IMG/VR virus record: IMGVR_UViG_3300035670_000059
Span: 1 to 64,000 of that record
DNA length: 64,000 nucleotides
Reading direction: 5' to 3' (one strand)
Source of the DNA: a virus
The stretch's first letter is position 1; the number at the start of each line of letters is the position of its first letter. Under the pieces are notes generated by a model. The model was not told where the DNA came from and made no database searches. It saw nothing but the letters and a program-made list of their open reading frames with translations. Both the position numbers and the translations under genes were made by a program. Below are positions 6,808-17,000 of the stretch, piece by piece.

Positions 6808-7152
6808 ATGGGATCTTTAGATAACGTAGTATTTGGTAAAAAGAAATTTTCGGATATTTTAAGTGAAATATACGATAACCAAAAACGCAAAGAAAAACAA
6901 ATATCAGGATTAATTGCTGAATTAAAACCTCTTATTAGTGATATAGGAGATGCTACCTTAATTGTCCCACTCATTAAAGAATATTTAGAAATTGGCGTTA
7001 AAAACGACGAACAATTAATTAAAATGGCCACTATCATACAGCGTGCGATGAATAATAGCAGTGGTGAAGAATCGCTGGGGATTACCGAAGAGGAAAAACA
7101 ACAATTAATGGAAGAATTAGAAAAAATTAATTCTGATAAGGATAAAAAATGA
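6808..7152 (+). CDS. Hypothetical tail/baseplate-cluster protein (114 aa)
   Basis: A soluble, mostly helical protein with a lysine-rich N-terminus (FGKKKFSDILSEIYDNQKRKEK) and an acidic C-terminus. It is first in the baseplate cluster and its stop overlaps the start of the gp5-like gene by 4 bp (ATGA), so the two are translationally coupled. The close coupling suggests a partner or chaperone of the hub protein. I do not recognise the family. Confidence 0.65.
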   Translation: MGSLDNVVFGKKKFSDILSEIYDNQKRKEKQISGLIAELKPLISDIGDATLIVPLIKEYLEIGVKNDEQLIKMATIIQRAMNNSSGEESLGITEEEKQQLMEELEKINSDKDKK

Positions 7153-8417
7153 TAGGTAGTAAATTTGGATTTGCAGGACAAAACCAACCTTATTCTCCAG
7201 ATTCTTCTTTAGCTAACATAAACCGAAGAATTGAGAATTTAGCTAACAAATTAATTCCTGCTAGAGTAATTGATGTTATTTTAGATGAAACTCATCCTGA
7301 TTTTGTAAATTTAGGAGAATGGAATAGTATTGGTGTTATAAAATATGAATTAATTAATTCTCTTGAAGGAGAACAAACTGTTAGAAAAATAGCTAAGCCC
7401 CTCTTAGCAAATATTAAAACTTTTCCTCTAAAAAATGAAATTGTATTTTTAATAAGACTTCCTGATACTGATTCTCTTAATAATTTAACTGATAATGAAA
7501 CTTACTATTATCTGACATTAATATCAATGTGGAATCATCCCCACCATAATGCATTCCCCAACCCATTAAATAATAGTACCATATCAGAATCCCAGAAAAA
7601 AGATTATAAATCTATAGAGGAAGGAAATATACGAAGAGTAACAGATAATTCTACAGAAATAAATTTAAACTCAACAAATAATAGCGGGGGAAAATTTGTT
7701 GAAAAAATTAATATACATCCTATTTTACCCTTTACAGGGGATAATATATTTGAAGGAAGATTTGGAAATAGTATCAGATTAGGCAGTACTGTTAAATCCA
7801 AAAGTCAATATCAAAATAATTGGTCCACTTCAGGAAATGAAGGTGATCCCATTATTGTAATAAGAAATGGCCAACCTTCTAATTCTTCAGATGAAGGATG
7901 GTTACCTATAGTAGAAAATATAAATAATGATTTATCTTCTATTTATATTACCTCTACTCAAAAACTTCCAATAAATGTACCAAGTACAAATTATACAGGA
8001 ATACGAAGCGAATATATACCAATATTTCCCCAATCTTATAATTTACCCCAAGTAATATTAAATTCTGGTAGATTATTATTAAATTCCACAACTGATAGTA
8101 TTTTACTATCTTCTAAAAAAGTTATAGCATTATCTGCTATTGAAGATATTGGGTTAAGTTCTAGAGGGAATATAAGTCTATCAACTAAAGGTGTAAGATT
8201 AGGTGGAGCTGAAGCTAATGAATCTTTAATAATGGGGGATAGTTTTATAACTCAATTTAATATATTATTAGATTCTTTATCTCTTTTATGTGAAGCTTTA
8301 ACTACTGAACCTGTTTTAAAAAGTACCCCATTAATAGCTGTAGGACTTAGTAATACAATTAAAGCTATTAAAAATGTATCTAATTCTTTTACTTCCAAAA
8401 TTTCTAAAACATTATAA
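7149..8417 (+). CDS. Baseplate hub/central spike protein, gp5-like without lysozyme (422 aa)
   Basis: The N-terminal half has the OB-fold pattern of gp5-type hub proteins: IPARVIDVILDETHPDF, then EWNSIGVIKYELI and a middle ending in TFPLKNEIVFLIRLP. The C-terminal part (GRLLLNSTTDSILLSSKKVIALSAIEDIGLS...) has short repeating strands like a spike beta-helix. No T4-type lysozyme catalytic block is visible between them. It is co-directional with gp25 and gp6, as expected of a baseplate operon. The assignment rests on pattern and context. Confidence 0.65.
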   Translation: MIGSKFGFAGQNQPYSPDSSLANINRRIENLANKLIPARVIDVILDETHPDFVNLGEWNSIGVIKYELINSLEGEQTVRKIAKPLLANIKTFPLKNEIVFLIRLPDTDSLNNLTDNETYYYLTLISMWNHPHHNAFPNPLNNSTISESQKKDYKSIEEGNIRRVTDNSTEINLNSTNNSGGKFVEKINIHPILPFTGDNIFEGRFGNSIRLGSTVKSKSQYQNNWSTSGNEGDPIIVIRNGQPSNSSDEGWLPIVENINNDLSSIYITSTQKLPINVPSTNYTGIRSEYIPIFPQSYNLPQVILNSGRLLLNSTTDSILLSSKKVIALSAIEDIGLSSRGNISLSTKGVRLGGAEANESLIMGDSFITQFNILLDSLSLLCEALTTEPVLKSTPLIAVGLSNTIKAIKNVSNSFTSKISKTL

Positions 8418-8419
8418 AA

Positions 8420-9880
8420 ATGGAAGAAAATACTTTACTTGCTCTATCTAAATCTTATCTTCTTACAGAAGAGGGCAAAAAACTTATTGATAAAGAATTA
8501 GATATATCATCTATCAAATCCCAACAACAGAATCAATTAAGATCTGTTGCGGATTCTAATAATTTTAAAGAAATTAGCTCTAAACCTAATTCAACAAGAG
8601 AAGAAAGACAAAAAGTAAGACAAGAAAAAAGGCAAGTACGAAAAGATCAAATTCAAGAAAAAAAAGATCAAATAGGCCAATATACTCCTGAATTAAAAAA
8701 CTTTAATATTAAGGGGAGAATTTATGATAAAAAAGAAAATATTCCTTTACAAGGTGTAAAAGTAGAAGTATTAATTGAAGATCCTGTTTACTTAAAATTA
8801 AGTGAACAAGGATATTCTACTTCAACTTTAGAAGATGGAACTTTTGAAATTAATGTAAAGTTTCCTATATTACCTATTGATCAAAAAATTCTTCTACAAC
8901 CTAAATTTTTATATACTAAAGATGGATTCCTCCCAGGAACTCAAGAAATTCTAACACTCGATAGGGAAGCAAAAACTGATTTAAATTTATATCCGTTATT
9001 AAATTTAGAAACAGCAGGTAAAGAAGAATTAGCAGCTTTAATAAATTCAGCTAATAGTAAAATAAAAGAAGTAAATACCCTAGCTTTAAATCTTCCTGAT
9101 AAAATAGTAGTAGCTAGAAGAAAAGCTATAATGAATGTGGTAAGTATAATCCAAACTCGATTATTCCCATTAGCTTTATCTTTGTTGCTAGCATTTGGGA
9201 TTACTAAATTAACCCAAAAAAACCAAAAAATATGTCCTGCTCGAAATTTATTGTTAAGTAATATAGCTAAAAGAAATAGAATAGTAAAACAATTAAATCA
9301 AATATTTATTTCTGTTAGTCTAAATACAGCTTTAGCTGCGGTATTAACTATAATAGCTAATCAGTTTAAAGCAGGAAGAATACAAATAGCTTCTTTACCT
9401 ATTCCTTTAGCTACACAACCCTATACTACTGTTTCGGGTTTACAACAAATTGAAGATGTACTTAAAGAATTAGAAGAACAAAATAAAAATTTAAATAGGC
9501 AAATATTAATTGCTTTAATATTTTTAGTGGCATCTTTAATTATAATATTAGCCTTATTAAAGGGTATAGATCAATTAACTCAAGAATGTGCTCAAGAAGA
9601 AAATATAAGTTTAGAACCTATATCTCAAGAATTGACAAGTTTAACAAATGAAACTAGTGAAGAAGGAGTAGTTAGTGTAAATAAAGTAAATGGATTTACC
9701 TTAGAAGTTCAAACAATTGACCAAAATGCAGTAGGTAGTTTAAAAAGAAGACAAGCAGTTGGTAAAAATTCACAAGGTATTGTGCTAGTTAAAGGAGATC
9801 CATCATTCAGCTCCAGTGATCAAATACTAATTAATGAACTGGCATTTTATATTCAATCAAATAATTTAAAAGCATTCTAA
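8420..9880 (+). CDS. Large baseplate-cluster protein with Ig-like domain and hydrophobic helices (486 aa)
   Basis: Residues 1-85 are a charged helix (TREERQKVRQEKRQVRKDQ). Residues 93-195 resemble a carboxypeptidase-regulatory-like beta sandwich (FNIKGRIYDKKENIPLQGVKVEV ... DGTFEINVKF). Residues about 240-390 contain three hydrophobic helices (LFPLALSLLLAFGIT, TALAAVLTIIANQF, ILIALIFLVASLIIILALL). The last 60 residues form a compact domain. Membrane-type helices inside a tail operon are unusual; a membrane-contacting or tape-measure-like role is possible. The family is not recognised. Confidence 0.65.
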   Translation: MEENTLLALSKSYLLTEEGKKLIDKELDISSIKSQQQNQLRSVADSNNFKEISSKPNSTREERQKVRQEKRQVRKDQIQEKKDQIGQYTPELKNFNIKGRIYDKKENIPLQGVKVEVLIEDPVYLKLSEQGYSTSTLEDGTFEINVKFPILPIDQKILLQPKFLYTKDGFLPGTQEILTLDREAKTDLNLYPLLNLETAGKEELAALINSANSKIKEVNTLALNLPDKIVVARRKAIMNVVSIIQTRLFPLALSLLLAFGITKLTQKNQKICPARNLLLSNIAKRNRIVKQLNQIFISVSLNTALAAVLTIIANQFKAGRIQIASLPIPLATQPYTTVSGLQQIEDVLKELEEQNKNLNRQILIALIFLVASLIIILALLKGIDQLTQECAQEENISLEPISQELTSLTNETSEEGVVSVNKVNGFTLEVQTIDQNAVGSLKRRQAVGKNSQGIVLVKGDPSFSSSDQILINELAFYIQSNNLKAF

Positions 9881-9884
9881 AACC

Positions 9885-9895
9885 ATATTTATAAC
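9885..9895 (+). promoter_or_regulatory. Late-promoter motif ATATTTATAAC
   Basis: Ends 13 nt before the start at 9909; would serve the 123-aa gene, gp25 and gp6. Confidence 0.65.
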
Positions 9896-9908
9896 ATATA
9901 CTAATATT

Positions 9909-10280
9909 ATGAAATTAGACATATTAAGAAAAATCATTAGAGAAGAAGTAAAGGGTGCAATACAAGAAGAGTTAAAAGATCTTTTACTTGAAGCTATTCG
10001 CACCCCTAAACCTGTTATAGAAACTCAAACTTATAATCCTGTATCTACAGCTGGTTATATTTCACCTTCTACTACTACTTCTACAGCTACAGTTTCAAAA
10101 GAACAACTTAGAGAAAATTACCGAAATATATTAGGTGAAACTGCAGCTTCGTTTAATACTTCTCAAGTGGGTAAATCTTTACAATTACATGGTTCTATGG
10201 ATACTGCTTCACCAAATGGTAGATTACCTGATGGCGAAGTACCAATGGATATGATCATGGGGCTAATGAATAAAAAATAA
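9909..10280 (+). CDS. Hypothetical protein with amphipathic N-terminus (123 aa)
   Basis: The first 30 residues form a strongly amphipathic helix (LDILRKIIREEVKGAIQEEL, then DLLLEAI) very like the N-termini of several accessory proteins further right. A Thr/Ser-rich linker (STTTSTATVS) follows, then a short C-terminal domain ending with VPMDMIMGLMNKK. The stop overlaps the gp25 start by one base. Context says virion protein; the N-terminal helix could be a targeting or docking peptide. Confidence 0.65.
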   Translation: MKLDILRKIIREEVKGAIQEELKDLLLEAIRTPKPVIETQTYNPVSTAGYISPSTTTSTATVSKEQLRENYRNILGETAASFNTSQVGKSLQLHGSMDTASPNGRLPDGEVPMDMIMGLMNKK

Positions 10281-10687
10281 TGGCATTTGGTGCAAAACAA
10301 ATATTTCCTAATGATTTAAAACCTAGAACTGCTATAGGTGTAGATCTTCCATTTAATGGGCCTGGAGTTTTTATTTTGAATTACACCACAAAAGATGCTA
10401 TTAAGAATAATTTAATCAATTATTTTTTAACTAACCCGGGTGAAAGACCTGCTAACCCAACATTTGGGGCAGGACTAAGAGCATATATATTTACTCAAAT
10501 AGAGAGTAACAATTTAGATTTTATAAAAGAAGATATACAACAAAAACTAGGAAGTAATTTTCCTAATATCGCGGTAGATTCCGTGGAAGTTTTGGGTCAA
10601 GAAGATTACAACACAATCAATATAATTATCAAATATAGCATTGTAAATACGGGAATAAACGATGAATTACAGTTAACTTTCACATAA
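10280..10687 (+). CDS. 25: Baseplate wedge protein gp25
   Basis: This matches the GPW/gp25 family over its whole length (135 aa; T4 gp25 is 132). Key features are the TKDAIKNNLINYFLTNPGERP helix-turn, FGAGLRAYIF, the amphipathic IKEDIQQKLGSNFP and a terminal beta hairpin. The family forms the sheath-initiating part of the baseplate wedge, with a lysozyme-like fold but no activity. It sits directly before gp6, the classic order, with one-base stop/start overlaps on both sides. Confidence 0.9.
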   Translation: MAFGAKQIFPNDLKPRTAIGVDLPFNGPGVFILNYTTKDAIKNNLINYFLTNPGERPANPTFGAGLRAYIFTQIESNNLDFIKEDIQQKLGSNFPNIAVDSVEVLGQEDYNTINIIIKYSIVNTGINDELQLTFT

Positions 10688-12528
10688 TGGCGGTAAATAG
10701 AGATATAAAATATGTAAATAAGGATTTTAACGAATTTAGATCACAACTTCTAAATTACGCCCAAACCTATTTTCCAAACACATACACCGATTTTACTCCA
10801 TCTTCCCCTGGAGTAATGTTTATGGAAATGGCCTCTTATGTAGGTGATGTATTATCTTTCTATCTTGATAACCAAATTCAGGAAAACTTTTTACAATACG
10901 CGCGTCAATCCAATAATTTATATGAATTAGCGTATATGTTTGGATATAAACCTAAAACAACAGGGTTAGCTACAGTAGATATTGATTTTTACCAACTAAT
11001 ACCTTCTAAAACTGTTGGGTTAGATATAGTACCAGATTATGATTATGCACTTTATGTAGATGCAAATACACAAATATCTTCCCGAACAACTACAACTAAA
11101 TTTATAATTGAAGATCCTATAGATTTTACTATATCTAGTTCTTTAGATCCTACTACTGTAAGTGTAGCTCAAATATCTGGTGGAAATCCTACTTATTATT
11201 TACTTAAAAAAACTCGTAGAGCAATATCCGGAACAATTAGTAGTACTAGTTTTTCATTTGGATCTCCCGTGGAATTCTCCACAGTAACTATCAGCGGGGC
11301 GGATATTGCTGGTGTAATAGATATCGTGGATTCCGACGGTAATATATGGTATGAAGTTGATCATTTAGCACAGGAATTGGTATTTGATGGTATAAAAAAT
11401 ACTAATATAAATGATCCTAATAATTATCAAAATAGTGATGATACTCCTTATATTTTACAAACTAAACAAGTACAACGTAGGTTTACAACTAGATTTTTAA
11501 ATCCTACTACTTTACAACTACAATTTGGATCAGGCAATCCTAGCGACAATGATGAAAACGTAATACCAAATCCTTCAAATGTAGGTTTGGGTTTACCCTT
11601 TGAAAAAAATAAATTAACAACCGCATATTCCCCTACTAACTTTATATTTACAAATACTTATGGAATTGCTCCTTCTAATACTACTTTAACTGTAAGATAT
11701 TTAACAGGTGGAGGGGTTGGATCTAATGTTAACGCTAACGATTTAACCTTACTTAATACTGGAGCTATTAGATTTCTAAAAAACAACTTAAACTCCACTA
11801 CAGCCCAGTATATATTTAATTCTGTTGCTTCTAACAATGAATCAGCAGCTAGTGGGGGTCAAGATGGAGATAGTATAGAAGAAATAAGACAAAATTCTAT
11901 ATCAAATTTTTCCACACAATTACGAAATGTAACTGCTGATGATTATTTAATTAGAGCTTTAAGCATGTCTCCTAGATACGGGGTAGTAGCTAAAGCTTAT
12001 GCAGAAAAACCAAAAGCAGATGATGCTAATACTACTTTGGATTTGTATATTTTATCGTATAATCCAAATGGCAACTTAACAACTGCTTCTACTACACTAA
12101 AAAATAACTTAAAAACTTATATTAACCAATATAGAATGATTGGGGATACCCTTTCAATTAAAGATGCATTTGTTATTAACATAGCGTGTGATTTTGAAAT
12201 AATAACTTTACCTAATTATAACAGCAATGAAGTAATATTTAGGTGCATTTCAGCATTACAAAATTATTTTGATATAAATAATTGGCAAATTAATCAACCT
12301 ATTATATTAAGAGATATAAGTGTTTTAATAGACAATATTGAAGGTGTTCAAACTGTAAATAAAATAAATATCACAAATAAAGCAGGAACAACCTCAGGTT
12401 ACTCACAATACGCATATGATATAGCAGGAGCTACACAAAAGAATATTATATATCCTTCACTTGACCCTTCTATATTTGAATTAAAATATCCAAATACTGA
12501 TATTAAAGGAAAAGTAGTAACTATATAA
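10687..12528 (+). CDS. 6: Baseplate wedge protein gp6 (baseplate J-like)
   Basis: The N-terminus carries the conserved gp6/baseplate-J pattern: DFNEFRSQLLNYAQTYFP, FTPSSPGVMFMEMASYVGDVLSFYLDN and LYELAYMFGYKPK. The core segment EEIRQNSISNFSTQLRNVTADDYLIRAL is the typical J-domain motif. At 613 residues it is close to T4 gp6 (660). The protein dimerises to form the inner ring of the wedge. It overlaps gp25 by one base and is followed 3 bp later by the next structural gene. Confidence 0.9.
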   Translation: MAVNRDIKYVNKDFNEFRSQLLNYAQTYFPNTYTDFTPSSPGVMFMEMASYVGDVLSFYLDNQIQENFLQYARQSNNLYELAYMFGYKPKTTGLATVDIDFYQLIPSKTVGLDIVPDYDYALYVDANTQISSRTTTTKFIIEDPIDFTISSSLDPTTVSVAQISGGNPTYYLLKKTRRAISGTISSTSFSFGSPVEFSTVTISGADIAGVIDIVDSDGNIWYEVDHLAQELVFDGIKNTNINDPNNYQNSDDTPYILQTKQVQRRFTTRFLNPTTLQLQFGSGNPSDNDENVIPNPSNVGLGLPFEKNKLTTAYSPTNFIFTNTYGIAPSNTTLTVRYLTGGGVGSNVNANDLTLLNTGAIRFLKNNLNSTTAQYIFNSVASNNESAASGGQDGDSIEEIRQNSISNFSTQLRNVTADDYLIRALSMSPRYGVVAKAYAEKPKADDANTTLDLYILSYNPNGNLTTASTTLKNNLKTYINQYRMIGDTLSIKDAFVINIACDFEIITLPNYNSNEVIFRCISALQNYFDINNWQINQPIILRDISVLIDNIEGVQTVNKINITNKAGTTSGYSQYAYDIAGATQKNIIYPSLDPSIFELKYPNTDIKGKVVTI

Positions 12529-12531
12529 AAA

Positions 12532-13683
12532 ATGGCAGTATATAAATTATTTCCTTCAAAGGACGCTAGCATATATTCTTTTTATCCTGTAATGAATACA
12601 GGTATTGATTCTATCATTGAGATAGGAAACTTAAATGTTAACTATGATCCTGTACCTCAAGTATTTAGATTTTTAGTCCAATTTGATCAATCTGAAATTG
12701 AGGATATTATAGATAATAAAGTTGGAGATACTAATTTTTCTAGTAGTTTAAAATGCTATATTGCAACTGCTCAAGGAGTTATAGCACAAACTGATGTTGA
12801 AGTATACGCAGTATCTGTTCCTTGGAACAATGGATCAGGTACTTACCTAGATTCTCCCTATACTACTAATGGTGTAAGCTGGAGATACAGAACATTTGAA
12901 AATGGAGCACTTTGGGATACTGGAAATTATCCTACATACGTAACTGGATCTTATTCTGGTAGTTTTCTAGGAGGAGGTACATGGTATACAGGATCTAGTG
13001 ATCCTAATCATACCAATCTTACTCCTACTCAAAGTTTTGATATTAGAACTACCAAAGATATAAACATCAATGTTTCAGATATTGTAAAAGTATGGTATTC
13101 TAGTTCAAATTCTATAGGTGGTTACACTAATATTCAAAATAATGGGTTTATAGTTAAATGGGAAAAAGCAGTTGAATTTAGTACTAGTGATGCTGTTCAA
13201 CCTATAATGCAATTTTATTCAGTAGATACAAATACAATTTATCCTCCTTGCTTAGAAATAAAATGGAATGATCAAATATATGATTCTGGAAGTTTATCCC
13301 CTATTACTACTAGTAACTTTTATGCTTCATTAGATAATAATCCAGGTGTATTTTACACAGATAGTGTAAATAGATTTGGTATAAATGTTAGAGAAGAATT
13401 CCCTACTAGAACTTTCCAAACCACTTCAGTATACACTAATAATAAAGTTTTAAATAGTGATTCTTTGTATGCTATAAAAGATTTAGATACTAATGAATTT
13501 GTAGTAGATTTTGATCCTAAATTTACAAAAATAAGTTGTGATCCTATTAAAGGAAATTATTTTGATATTTATATGAATGGTTTAGAACCTGAAAGATATT
13601 ATAAAATACTAATACAAACTACTATAAGTGGTAGTACGGTAATAAAAGATGATAATTATTATTTTAAAATAGTTAATGGATAA
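12532..13683 (+). CDS. Baseplate/tail structural protein with DNRLRE-like start (383 aa)
   Basis: The beginning, KLFPSKDASIYS ... NTGIDSIIEIGN ... FRFLVQFD, is the pattern of DNRLRE/disaggregatase-type beta-sandwich modules found in phage structural proteins. Gly/Ser-rich strands follow (TGSYSGSFLGGGTWYTGSSD), and the C-terminus has a fibronectin-like close (YYKILIQTTISGSTVIKDDNYYFKIV). It sits in the gp7/gp8 position of the wedge operon. A virion role is well supported by context; the exact subunit is not identified. Confidence 0.65.
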   Translation: MAVYKLFPSKDASIYSFYPVMNTGIDSIIEIGNLNVNYDPVPQVFRFLVQFDQSEIEDIIDNKVGDTNFSSSLKCYIATAQGVIAQTDVEVYAVSVPWNNGSGTYLDSPYTTNGVSWRYRTFENGALWDTGNYPTYVTGSYSGSFLGGGTWYTGSSDPNHTNLTPTQSFDIRTTKDININVSDIVKVWYSSSNSIGGYTNIQNNGFIVKWEKAVEFSTSDAVQPIMQFYSVDTNTIYPPCLEIKWNDQIYDSGSLSPITTSNFYASLDNNPGVFYTDSVNRFGINVREEFPTRTFQTTSVYTNNKVLNSDSLYAIKDLDTNEFVVDFDPKFTKISCDPIKGNYFDIYMNGLEPERYYKILIQTTISGSTVIKDDNYYFKIVNG

Positions 13684-14048
13684 TGGAACAAAAGGTAGAT
13701 ACCAAAAAAAGTGTATTTGATAAAAACCAATATTCAAAAACTATAGATACTAGTTTTAAAGAATTTGGAGTTACAACTATTTCTGATGACCTTCAATCCC
13801 AACCTACTGTAGAACAATTTTTTGCATTATATAATCAATTGTTTTATGATATACCACCCACAGGTGAAACTAACTCTCATGAATTTTTAGTTCAACAAAG
13901 TGGTGAATATATAAATTTTGAAGCTAATGCCGAAGAAATTAGAGCACTGCAAGATGAAATAGCTAATTTAAGAGAAGAACTTTTAAATGCACAAATACAA
14001 CTTGCTTCAACAACTAGTGGAATACAACTTACTGGTTCACTTACATAA
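13683..14048 (+). CDS. Small structural-cluster protein with coiled-coil end (121 aa)
   Basis: The N-terminal half is polar; residues 85-110 form a coiled coil (EEIRALQDEIANLREELLNAQI) followed by a Thr/Ser tail. The start overlaps the stop of the previous gene by one base, and the large tail gene begins 2 bp after its stop. Oligomerisation through the coiled coil is likely. I do not recognise the family. Confidence 0.65.
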   Translation: MEQKVDTKKSVFDKNQYSKTIDTSFKEFGVTTISDDLQSQPTVEQFFALYNQLFYDIPPTGETNSHEFLVQQSGEYINFEANAEEIRALQDEIANLREELLNAQIQLASTTSGIQLTGSLT

Positions 14049-14050
14049 AA

Positions 14051-17000
14051 ATGGAAGAACAAATATTAATAACACCTGTAGATCCAATTACATTTGAGCT
14101 GCAAGATTATTCGGTTCAAGATACTGACATTATAACTCAATTTGAGATAGATACTGTATTTTCTCAATCTATAGATTATATAGAATATTTTATTTTTGAT
14201 GAAAATCAAAATTTAATATTTCCTAGTACTACACAAGAATTATTAACATATACAGTAAAAAATGGAGATGTATTACTTTCTCCTGATCAAGATTTATCAA
14301 GATTGGGATTTGATGAAGGTGTATATTTTATATCCTATAATTTCTATAGAAAAAGATTAGCATCTTCAATCTCAGCTAATTACTTTATATCTAGCATAAG
14401 TTCAGATAGAACTGAAATCAGATTAGATTCTAATACAATTTTAAATGAAGATATAATATCTTCAACTAATGAATTTATTCAGTATAGAAATCAGTCTAAT
14501 TATTTTGTTGATTTTTACCTTAATTTTGGCTCCAATAATTTAGTTATAGCCAATAATATAAGCTTAGATAGTAGCATTATTAATGACCCTACTATATTAA
14601 TTAAGTTATATGAACCACTTCCATTCGAGTTTGATTTAAAATCTCAACTTTGGGTTGTAGAACAAATTTCTACCCCCCAATCTTATCAAGTCAATTTCCC
14701 ATTTACCCTATTTGCATTACAAGACTTTCAATATATTTCGGGTCCTAATTTTAATTTAAACCTTCAAGAACAAGTTGGTTCTACCAGTCAGGAATTTTCA
14801 CTAGATAATTTATTAACAAGTAATGTTACAAGTTCATATAATCAACTCCAATCGTTACTAAACGAAAAAGGATTAAAGATTAATGTTAATTATGAAGATT
14901 TTAATGAATTTATTCATTTTTCTTCTGCTAAAACTAGACTAGAAAATTTTTATTATAAAATAAGTTTAATTGAAAATTACAATAATTTAGTACAAGAATT
15001 AATAGCTGTTAACTCAAGTACCTCAGCTGTAACCGCTTCAATTCAAAGTATAATTAAAAATTTTGATAATTACGAATATTTTTTATATTATAATAGCGGC
15101 TCACAATATTCTTGGCCTAAATCTAATACCGAACCCCCATATACTTTATATTCTACAGGAAGCTCCCAAGTCCTTAATTGGATAGGAAGTGCAGATGTTG
15201 CAAATCCATATTATGGGGGTTTAGCATTATCTGCTTCAAATTATGATCAAGATAATCAAGATTGGTTATATTGGGCAGTACCTGAATATTTAAGAGATGA
15301 TTCTGATAATGATCAATATCTACTATTTGTTGATATGATTGGTCAACATTTTGATAATGTTTGGGTTTATACTAAAGATATAACTAATAAATTTTCAGCC
15401 GATAATAGATTAGATTATGGTATATCAAAAGATTTAGTAGCCGATGCTATCCGAGATTTTGGTGTAAAGCTATATGCAAATAATTTTAGTGTTAATGATT
15501 TATATACAGCATTTTTAGGTATAACACCTTCAGGTAGTTTATTCCCATATCCAAATCAAACCGGATCTCTACCTACTCCTAGTGGGTATGAATATATTGA
15601 TACTTTAATATCTGCTTCTAGTGATGTTATACCATTAGATGATGCTAATAAAAGATTATATAAGAGAATATATCATAATCTACCATACTTACTTAAAACT
15701 AAAGGTACGATTGCGGGTTTAAGAGCACTTGTTACCTCATATGGTATTCCTGATACAATATTAAGAATAAATGAATTTGGTGGAAATATTATAGGTTCTT
15801 TAGATGATAGAAATTTAAAGCAGCGTGAATTTAACTATGCTTTTAATACTGAAGGACAATATCATTTTTCATCTTCATTTGTTCCAAACTCAAATTTTGA
15901 CAGTGGTAAACCAAATACCATACAATTTAGATTTAATGCCGGAGGATTACCAACCCAATTATCCCAATCATTATGGTCTATAGATAATGGTAATTCTTCA
16001 TTAATATTAGAATATACAGGTTCAGGATTAATAAGTGGATCATATTCAGGTTCAATCCCAGATCCGTACAATCAATATGGTACTTTAAAGTTTATACCTG
16101 ATTCTACAGATCTAACTATAAGTGCTAGTGTATACTTGCCATTCTTTAATGAAGGATGGTGGTCAATAATGACTACCCAAAACGGTACTACTGCTAGTTT
16201 ATATGCTGCCAATTCTATAAATAATACATTAGGATTTGTATCTTCAAGTAGTGTTACAGGATATAGTGCTACTAATTATAATAATGGGACTGTTATAAGA
16301 TTCCCTAATTCAAGTAGTATAACATATGGTTCAAATACTTATTTACCATTCTCTGGTTCATTACAAGAAATTAGATATTATGTTCCTAACTTAAATACAT
16401 CTTCATTTTATGATTATGTTTTAAATCCATATTCAAGTGAAGGAAATGGGATTAATTCCTCCCCTAATGAATTAATGTTTAGAGCAGATTTAGGTACTTT
16501 ATCTGATATAAGTAATAGAAAATCTATCCACCCTAAAGTATCGGGTTCAACTATTTATATAACATCTTCATTTGCTTCTGATAGTTTATTTTATTTGAGC
16601 AGTGAAAACTTTATTACTAATAAAGAAATAATAAATGAAAACCAACTTATATCTGGTATTAAAGATAGAGTAACAGATAAAATACAAATTAGACCTAATA
16701 TATTAGCTACTAATGTATCGGGTTCTAATACCAATATTAATGTTTTATCTCCATTAAGATCTATACAACAAACTTCTGATATATCTGGTAGTTTTACTGA
16801 AAATGTTAACTATTTAGAAGTAGCATTTTCTCCACAAGATCAAATAAATGATGATATAATTGCTCAATTAGGTAACTTTAATTTGGGTGAATATATCGGT
16901 GATCCAAGACAAATATCATCTTCAGCTGTTAATTACCCAGATCTAGATAGATTAAGAGATGCATACTTTGAAAAATACACTCATAGCTATGATGTTGTTG

